From positions 1,724-62,415 of the forward strand of contig NW_019776187.1 in NCBI RefSeq assembly GCF_001039355.2: a stretch of 60,692 nucleotides of DNA, written 5' to 3'. Shown here piece by piece: positions 53,958-60,692 of the stretch. Every line of letters starts with the position of its first letter. The stretch's first letter is position 1. The position numbers and the translations under genes are program-made. This DNA comes from Lingula anatina. Its lineage: Eukaryota > Brachiopoda > Lingulata > Lingulida > Lingulidae. The notes under the pieces were generated by a model. That model searched no databases. It had not been told where the DNA came from and saw only the letters and a list, made by a program, of their open reading frames with translations.

Positions 53958-54182
53958 AGGCTGTATTCCCAGAGCTTTTAGATCGATCTATCCTCGCGGG
54001 GAGTCTCACTAGATTAGGCCCTACTGTCAGATAATCCGGCTTAAATGTCCGTCCCGCCTACTACAAGCTGTAAGGGGGTAATTAACTTTCGTGTCCGCTC
54101 TGCTGACAGCTATTTAGCGTGAACCCCCAGGGAGTTAGGTCGATCTAAAGTAGATCGATCTAATCTCTGGAAATGGGGTCTT
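53958..54182. mobile_element. foldback MITE, GATCGATC family, copy 3
   Basis: The left end GGCTGTATTCCCAGAG is followed by TTTTAGATCGATC. The right end has TAGATCGATCTAATCTCTGG then AAATGGGGTCTT. The reverse complement of its right arm shares ACTCCCTGGGGG, CACGCTAAAT and GCTGTCAGC with copy 30545-30680. Confidence 0.78.
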
Positions 54183-54683
54183 AGTTCCTAACAGACCCGT
54201 CAGAATGAAAAATATCGGTAGACTACATCGGTAGAGGCGGAAAGAAAGGGAAGTTTGGCAGGTTTGGACCAAGAACGGGGGACCGCGTTTGCGCCAAACA
54301 TGTCGAAGGCGGGAAGAAAATCTATAATATTAGACGACCAACGATATTTAAATGAAAAAAAAAGGTAATTTAATCGGGGTTACTTTGGCAAGACAAAATT
54401 GCATGTCAGTGAAAATGAAATTTCTAAAAATGTAAAAAGAGACAACGGATATCACGATGACCATTCTTAATGTAAGCAGTATTCATACCCTAACGAACTG
54501 CTTAAATGTGATAAAAACTTGGATCATTTATTAAATGGAGGTAAGAAGTGTACGGTCTTCAAAGAGATTTTTCAGAGAAATTGAAGAATCTTAAGTGATA
54601 GAGGGCCGATTTGCAACGGGCAAAAATGAAATCCAGGGGGAAATGATGTGTCGAAAGAACATTATAAAGATCTGAAGAAAATA

Positions 54684-55967
54684 CACTCTTGCCCAAAATG
54701 ATTGGTACACGGAATTTTGGGATGCATATCGCCCTGTTTCTTTCATTATTATTGATATTACCAAATTAATACTGTTTATATTGTTAAATATGTGAAGCTG
54801 GAGGATTGGTTAAGTCAAGGAGAAACAACCAATGCAAGTGTGAAAAAAGCGTTAATTTATTTAGGTTTTTTTTATCTCATGGCCCCAAAAAAGTACTTTT
54901 TTTTTACATAACAGTACCAAGTGAAAAATTAAATATAAATTTTTACTGTGATTGACAATTAATATGAAATTAGGGAAAATTGTCAAGAAACATCTTCAGA
55001 GTTCATCATTAATCTCAATAGCTGTATCTGGCAGCGTTAAGGTTTTCATCCAGAGGAAGCAATGGGCAAATGCCGTTGCTGCAAATGGCACCCCAAAACT
55101 TGTACAGAACCACCTCCTCCAGCTATGAGAGTGCGTAGGCTCCCTGGGGGGAGGCTGTTTACTGAAAATATCCAGGAAACAATAGCTGGAGGAGGTGGTT
55201 CTGTACATGTTTGGGGTGCCATTTGCAGCAATGGCATTTGCCCATTGGTTCCTCTGGATGAAAACCTTAACGCTGCCAGATACAGAGACATTCTCCAGCA
55301 GAACCTGGAACCGTTCGCAAGAGGGATATACAGAGACAATTTTAAATTGCAACATGACAATGCAACTCAACACGCAGCCCGCTTAATTGCAGACTTTATT
55401 CGACAAAACAACATTCAGCTGATGCCACAGCCAGCAAGAAGCCCAGATGCAAACCCAATTGAGCACATGTGGGACGAATTTGGTCGTGCTATTCAGAGGA
55501 GAAACCCTCCCCCTGCAAATCTAGATGAATTGCGAGATGCCCTTCAATATGAATGGACCAGAATTCCTCTCCAAAGAGCTGTGACTCTAGTTCACAGTAT
55601 GCCACGCCGTTTGGCGGCCATTATCCAAGCTCGGGGTGGGCATACCCGCTATTGAGATTAATGATGAACTCTGAAGATGTTTCTTGACAATTTCCCCTAA
55701 TTTCATATTAATTGTCACTCACAGTATAAATTTATGTTTAATTTTTTCACTTGGTACTGTTATGTAAAAAAAGTACTTTTTTGGGGCCATGAGAAAAAAA
55801 AAAACTAAATAAATTAACGCTTTTTTCACATTTGCATTAGTTGTTTCTCCATGACTTAACCAATCCTCCAGCTTCACATATTTAACAATATAAACAGTTT
55901 TAATTGAAAGAAACAGGGCGATATGCATCCCAAAATTTCCGTGTACCAACCATTTTGGGCAAGAGTG
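54684..55967. mobile_element. foldback derivative of a Tc1/mariner transposon with TA target-site duplication
   Basis: The element is flanked by TA at 54682-54683 and 55968-55969. The left end CACTCTTGCCCAAAATG and right end CATTTTGGGCAAGAGTG are exact complements. The left arm (54684 to about 55127) is an inverted copy of the right arm (about 55182-55967) that lacks a 363-bp internal piece (55286-55648). The spacer between the arms is about 54 bp. Both ends therefore derive from the 3' end of one parent element; the parent 5' end and N-terminal half of the transposase are gone. Confidence 0.9.
55062..55655 (+). pseudogene. Tc1-like transposase, C-terminal catalytic part only
   Basis: From about 55125 the frame reads as a Tc1 DDE transposase: VRRLPGGRLF, GGGSVHVWGAI, then LQHDNATQHAA with the second catalytic Asp and SPDANPIEHMWDEF with the third acidic residue, ending at 55655. 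The first 20 or so residues come from the inverted arm and are not transposase. The DNA-binding helix-turn-helix domains and the first catalytic Asp are missing, so it cannot be active. Its frame is otherwise open to the stop. Confidence 0.88.
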
Positions 55968-56005
55968 TAGTTGTAGAAAATTAAAAGAAAGATAACACTT
56001 TCAGC

Positions 56006-56227
56006 ATGAAGTTATGGAATAAGATACGAGAGCCTGTTAAGTTTTACACAGGGTTTGCTACTTATGATGAATTCAAGAAATTTCATGACTTCTTGTATCC
56101 AGGAAGTACGGATGTGTACTATTTGGGTTCAAATTACCGAGACAGCGACACAAGAAGAGGAAAATACACCCGGCTCAGAATTCATGTTGAACGGTTATCG
56201 GCAAAATTAAAAACTATCATTCATTGA
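56006..56227 (+). pseudogene. probable fragment of another DNA-transposon protein
   Basis: A 73-codon ORF contains VKFYTGFATYDEFKKFHDFL. This resembles the FYTGFP-Y-x-F-FL segment found upstream of the DDE_Tnp_4 catalytic domain in THAP/ISL2EU-like transposases. No catalytic domain follows. The foldback Tc1 element lies immediately upstream and may have inserted into this older element. Assignment is tentative. Confidence 0.45.
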
Positions 56228-57514
56228 ATTATGCATTTCTGAACTCAATGGCGAGTGAATTGTATAAGATATTGGTTTTATGTTTCTTTTTTTAGTTAAT
56301 GCACAAAGCGTTTTTTTCAGATGAAGTGTTAAAAATTGTGATATGCCAGCGTCTTGGCCAGAAAGTGACAATCGACTGAAGAAACTAGGATATCTGAAGC
56401 TCATGTAACAAGACTATATGTTCATATTTTATTAAGTTTATTGTTACAGTTTAATGGTGCCATCATTGGTGCCGCCAATCACAGTTCCGGTACAAGAGAT
56501 GATTGTTAGGAAAGATTTCTCGGAATGTTAACTCACAAAGCACTATCACAATTTCTGGCGTAGACTTTAAGGATGTTGTAATCCTTTATAATAATCCAGA
56601 TACCGAAAATGAGTTTTTTCCTGCATCTAATAATTCAATAACGCATTTATCTTTGTGCTGATCTCAAACAATGAAAAATCCCTCGAAAATATAAAATATC
56701 AGCGTTTATATTTTTTCGTTGCAATGTATAAGCATAAGCAACTCAAAGCTTTAATGTCAATTTAACGCCTATCTGTTTTGAGGTGAGAAAGCAATCGGTA
56801 TGGAGTGTAACTTCATCCCTGAACAAGATTTTATCGCGGAAATTGGACTTTTAAGAAAATTTTCTGGCAGTGTTTTGAAGAACTAAATGGTGTCATTAAA
56901 TCGGTGTTGAAATGGTTATCGTGGATGATCAGGTAAAAGAGAAATTTGAGAAACCAATTTTTCAGTTTCTTCCCCCAAATCGCAATTATGACGTCACCCG
57001 TAAGATGACATATGTGTAAATGTTAAAGAACACTGAAGATTTATTTCTTACCCAAAAGGATGTATGTAAGGCAGTAGATAAGGAGTTTGGGACGAAGGGT
57101 GACAATAACCTTAAATGATATAGCACAAAGTTACAACAAAATGAACGTCACAGTTGTGTTAACAACACGGATATATGGTAAAGACACTAGTAGATGGATC
57201 ATGAATATAATCTGGCCATATATTTGAAAAGTAATACAAATATTTTTAGTATTAAAGTATGGAAATATGTCTTTTTTCTCTCTTAAAATTTTGCAAAGTA
57301 CAAAATACATGTATTTGGAAATCACTTTATCTGATTAGATGAGTGAAACGTTTATTTTATTTAGCGTGATCCGTGAAGCACCCCATTCCAGCATTCGTGA
57401 ATGCGGATTTTTATTCTTCGCTCTTCTTCAAACGAAGACATTTTACCCAGGATTTTCAAATCACATTATCAGTGAGATATGAATACACTTTTATGTCCCG
57501 TGAACTGTAAATAA
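56228..57514. other. intergenic DNA without recognised gene
   Basis: AT-rich, with short ORFs only. It may include remnants of the same transposon fragment, but I could not align any part to a known protein. Confidence 0.45.
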
Positions 57515-58110
57515 AACGATATCAGAAATTGAATTCTACCCAAAACAGACGTGACATCAACATATACTGTTGCTGTTTACATGTACTTTTATATTGTTGT
57601 TTGGCTCAACAATATCAGCAGATATTGCCTTGATGAAATCTGGAGGGATTGAACGGTTTTCACACTAAAACGCCAACAAATGGAAGAGCGGGATGAGATT
57701 CTTGTAAATACACCTTTACTACTGTATGTAACTTTTAAAAACTACATATGTTTTCATGGATGATTCACGTTGCCTAAAGCGCTTCACACAGGTCAGGTTG
57801 ATCTACCACTTAGAAATGGTCTTTTGCAACAAATACAGAATCTTCATTTTACATTTTGAGGAAATCGATGTTCAGAAATGTCGCATTAATTAAAATTATT
57901 GTGTTGGTAGTTAGTGAGTTAGTTCTCGCTTTATGAATACAGTTATAATGATATATGATATTTACAGTAATCTTAGAATACAATACAATACAAGTGACTG
58001 CCGTTATACGTGTACATGTAGTTTGTAACAGTACGCTGCTTAAGGATAGTCCCAATATGGATCGTCGCCTTTAAGCTTATATCTCCGTTAAAATTGACCC
58101 CTAATCTCCC
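57515..58110. repeat. paralogous non-coding segment, copy 2
   Basis: The counterpart of 49425-49930, in the same orientation. It ends about 60 bp before the stop codon of the UGT gene. Confidence 0.7.
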
Positions 58111-58172
58111 ATACAACGTGCACATGAGTGAGACCTAAAGCAACGTTAAAAAACGAAAGACGTACATATATA

Positions 58173-59735
58173 TCAATCAGTTTTGTCCCTCTTCCTTAAC
58201 TGAGGTTGTACTTTGAAAACATGACTGCACAACATTTTGGAACAAAAGATAAGAAAGATAAAAACACATACTACAACCATAAATAGGAAGATTATTACGT
58301 CTAGCAATAAATACTGGTACCAGCTAAGTCTCTCCATCGCCTGAGAATGGAAATGCAACGTTCCATTGTTTCTGATAACATACTCAACCCAGTACATCAG
58401 TGTTTCCTTTCCGTCCATCGGCTGGTCACGAACCATTGCTGCTGCACGCTTAGCGTTGGCAAAATAGCTAGGGTTATTCAGAACGTTCAATATAACTGCA
58501 GAAAAAGTAGATTCTGTTAAATTGTAGAAGTACAACTTCTCACCCACTCCAAGACGTTCAACAAACTTTGTTGCGTGGCTAAATTGATCTGCGAACAAGG
58601 GTACAGCAACAACAGGGACCCCATGATATAGCGCCTCGTGTGAACCACTAACTCCGCAGTGAGTGATGAACAGGCGCGCTTTTGCATGACCAACAAGGTC
58701 ATTTTGTGGTATCCAATTCATAACTTTCGTGTTATTTGCCAATCCAGAAATATCGGAATTATTGTTCCGCCATATAATTTTCTGCGGAAGTTGTGCAAAA
58801 ACCCTGGCTATTATTTCTGCTTTTTCTGGCTTAAGTTCGGCTACCATCGACCCAAAACTCATGATAATGATGCCGTGTTCTCCCGAAGATTCCACGAACT
58901 CTTCCAAATCTTTAGATAGGGGTTTTGCAGGGTGGAAAAGGGTACCCGACACCGTTTTTACCCAAGGGTAAACGGGACGGGGATAGTCAAAAGCAAAATC
59001 TACGTTAACTATCAATATAGACAATCTGGTATAAGCTGTCGTAATTGACAAGGACGTGTTGAGGTTGTATTTTTCTTTTGCATCATTAAAAGGAGCCGTG
59101 ACATAGTACTTAAAAAATACATCCATCGTTAACATCAATGTGTTCATTAATCTCTCCCAAAAACTCATATGATCCGAGTATCCTGTAATAATATTTGGCA
59201 TGTAGGCAGGGTGTACAGGATATTTCGTCCAGTCGCCATCGAATCCAATAATAGAATATCCGACTCCCGGGATGTTTAAATAATCCCTCAATACAAAACT
59301 TTCTGTAGCAATTACGTCATGAAACAGGAGGTCGAACTTTTTAGAAATCAGAGTATCTAGTAGCTCTTTGTTCCCAAAAAGTGCATCCAACGTGCCCCTG
59401 CTTTTCTCAACCAATTTCATTAAAAAAGGAAGGGGATTTTTGCGAAAATCGGTAAGAAGTTCTTCGCTGGAAATTGACAAAGCTTCATAGTCTACCTTGA
59501 CAGTTAACACCTCTATCTCCTCGGGTATATCCTTAAGATTAATATCGGTCGTGATCAACATGCTTACGCTGTGGTTTCTCGCTGCCATCATTTGCCCAAT
59601 CTTCATAATGTTTCGGAGACGGGAGCTGTACATTTGAGAGAACGGAAACAGCAGAATCTTAGCGCTGATGGCACCGCCGTAGAGGCTGATGAAAGTACCG
59701 AAGAGCAATAGAAAACACACGTGCATCACCGCCAT
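58173..59735 (-). CDS. UDP-glucuronosyltransferase family protein, single exon
   Basis: The open frame extends to 59852 (559 aa), but I place the start at 59735. There MAVMHVCFLLLFGTFISLY forms a signal peptide followed by KILLFPF, which gives 520 aa, typical of the family. The C-terminal half carries the UGT signature: IPQNDLVGHAKARLFITHCG, then EALYHGVPVVAVPLFADQ, which binds the UDP-sugar. A hydrophobic segment (LLLDVIIFLFMVVVCVFIFL) anchors it in the ER membrane, followed by a short basic tail. UGTs conjugate sugar to lipophilic molecules in the ER lumen. FDLLFHDVIATES holds the acidic partner of the catalytic dyad. The N-terminal catalytic His expected in the S-H motif appears replaced by Arg (YSSRLRN, residue 39 of the 520-aa form). 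Substrate cannot be inferred. The gene has no introns, unlike its neighbours. Confidence 0.92.
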   Translation of the reverse strand: MAVMHVCFLLLFGTFISLYGGAISAKILLFPFSQMYSSRLRNIMKIGQMMAARNHSVSMLITTDINLKDIPEEIEVLTVKVDYEALSISSEELLTDFRKNPLPFLMKLVEKSRGTLDALFGNKELLDTLISKKFDLLFHDVIATESFVLRDYLNIPGVGYSIIGFDGDWTKYPVHPAYMPNIITGYSDHMSFWERLMNTLMLTMDVFFKYYVTAPFNDAKEKYNLNTSLSITTAYTRLSILIVNVDFAFDYPRPVYPWVKTVSGTLFHPAKPLSKDLEEFVESSGEHGIIIMSFGSMVAELKPEKAEIIARVFAQLPQKIIWRNNNSDISGLANNTKVMNWIPQNDLVGHAKARLFITHCGVSGSHEALYHGVPVVAVPLFADQFSHATKFVERLGVGEKLYFYNLTESTFSAVILNVLNNPSYFANAKRAAAMVRDQPMDGKETLMYWVEYVIRNNGTLHFHSQAMERLSWYQYLLLDVIIFLFMVVVCVFIFLIFCSKMLCSHVFKVQPQLRKRDKTD

Positions 59736-60069
59736 TTGAGTAGACTGCGTCACGCAGCGAGGTATCAGAGGTATTTTGTTTCTTCCCTGCTTTCGAACGG
59801 ACTTTTTATAAGCTTCAGCGTAGCTTGAATGTGCACTATTGTTATGGGTCACAGGTACAAAGTATAAAGTCTAAAAACCACTGTGCTTATATTATTCAAT
59901 GATACTGTGGAAAGCACATTGGAAGCTACGGGTAGGCCTACAACCGGCGTAAAAAGAGCATTGGCCGGTTGTCCTTTTTACCTAGAAATGAATGTCTAGG
60001 GTCCAACATAAAGGTTAGGGTTAGTGGGAAGTATCGGACTTAGTATGTGATGTCGGCGTGTAACGTGTG

Positions 60070-60225
60070 CAGGTGTAACAGGAATGGAAGTCCGCTAGGA
60101 ACCGAGGTCCGTACCCCATTACTTTGTACAGGTGACATGCGCCCCATATACTAACCGTAATTACTCCGACCAGGGAATTATATCCGATATAATTCCCTGC
60201 TCCTACTAACCCTAACCTGCTGTAG
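60070..60225. mobile_element. MITE-like GTGTGACAGGAATGG family, copy 4 (rearranged right end)
   Basis: The left end AGGTGTAACAGGAATGGAAG and core CCCATTACTTTGTACAGGTG match the family. The right half carries a GGGAATTATATCC/GGATATAATTCCC-type palindrome and then CTAACCCTAACCTGC, and lacks the usual right end. Confidence 0.65.
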
Positions 60226-60244
60226 GCCTACTAAGCGTAGGGGA

Positions 60245-60660
60245 GACCGGGGCTAGTTGGACCCCGGGGTAAGTTGGCCCCCCGTCAATTTATGAAAAAA
60301 GTAACTACGAGGTAAAAAAATTGGCCACATACTCTTGCAAAGTGACCGTAGCCTACAATGCTAAGGAAGTGTCGGACGTTAAAAAGTTTTACTTAAGCGG
60401 TGAGTCGAAATAAACGATTTTTGCACCTAAAAGTAATTTTGTTTAAGAGATTTAAAAATCTATTTTCATAGGCTTTTGATCGAATATAAGATATGTATAG
60501 GGCATCAAACTGAAGCTCATTGTTTCAAGTTTCACAGAGATGTATCATCGTTGCTCATTCTAGCACCATAAATGGCTACCATCCTTTAAAATAAATAATG
60601 TGTACGCGGGGCTAGTTGGCCCCCTTGACTCGGGGCAAGTTGGACCCTCATATTACCCAC
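60245..60660. repeat. repeat with GGGGCTAGTTGG / GGGGCAAGTTGG blocks at both ends
   Basis: GGGGCTAGTTGGACCCCGGGG plus AAGTTGGCCCCC lies near 60250-60286. A second pair, GGGGCTAGTTGGCCCCC and GGGGCAAGTTGGACCC, lies at 60609-60648. The interval between is AT-rich and non-coding. It is probably an interspersed element; its outer limits are not visible. Confidence 0.5.
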
Positions 60661-60692
60661 AAACCTTTGCGCGCAACGCTGTTTGAAATAAA

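Noticed and set aside
55046-55373. Minus-strand ORFs inside the Tc1 element
   Set aside because: They arise because the left arm is an inverted copy of transposase coding DNA. They are fragments, not a separate gene.

Overview
This is a gene-containing piece of a bilaterian animal nuclear genome, most likely a marine invertebrate such as an ambulacrarian or lophotrochozoan. The basis is AT-rich DNA, many short exons with GT-AG introns, ordinary animal orthologues, frequent TACATGTA and TAGGCCTA words, and dense MITE, Tc1/mariner and LINE debris. I cannot name the species. Two single N characters (9394, 51017) sit in poly-G runs and point to a draft assembly. All gene models below were joined by hand from splice sites and frame, so exon ends are inferences.

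Layout. NUP85 (nuclear pore Y-complex; 21 exons, minus, 256-9104) ends inside a 48-bp minisatellite at the window edge. Its start codon lies only about 55 bp from that of CRYM (ketimine reductase/mu-crystallin; plus, 9166-13172), so the two share a bidirectional promoter. A decayed LINE reverse transcriptase (13849-14735) separates CRYM from HGSNAT (lysosomal heparan-alpha-glucosaminide N-acetyltransferase; 19 exons, plus, 15638-25374).

From about 25.9 to 40.4 kb lies a tandem segmental duplication. Each unit carries one six-exon secreted-protein gene on the minus strand: signal peptide, a four-cysteine PAN/apple-like segment, an EGF-like module, then a glycine-rich region that resembles the ALK/LTK glycine-rich domain (GRD) but with no transmembrane segment or kinase. 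The left copy is frameshifted in its last exon and uses a GC splice donor. The right copy is open throughout but has a damaged EGF module. Promoter features (a TATA box and a poly-G tract), an intronic GT repeat next to a splice donor, and upstream diverged repeats are shared by both copies. This pair is the most unusual part of the window.

Beyond it are GTF2H5 (TFIIH subunit TTDA, 72 aa, minus, two exons, 40799-42291) and SMS (spermine synthase, 366 aa, ten exons, plus, 43300-49209). From 49.2 to 58.1 kb the DNA is repeat-rich. It holds a CR1/L2-like LINE fragment with two in-frame TAA codons, a foldback derivative of a Tc1/mariner element with TA target-site duplications, a probable second DNA-transposon fragment, and two diverged copies of a non-coding segment flanking this region. 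A single-exon UDP-glucuronosyltransferase gene (minus, start taken at 59735) closes the window; its catalytic histidine appears to be replaced. Several MITE families with terminal inverted repeats recur in introns and intergenic DNA.

The genes do not form one pathway. They are housekeeping or metabolic neighbours (nuclear pore, imine reduction, lysosomal heparan sulfate degradation, TFIIH, polyamines, glucuronidation) around one lineage-specific tandem pair.
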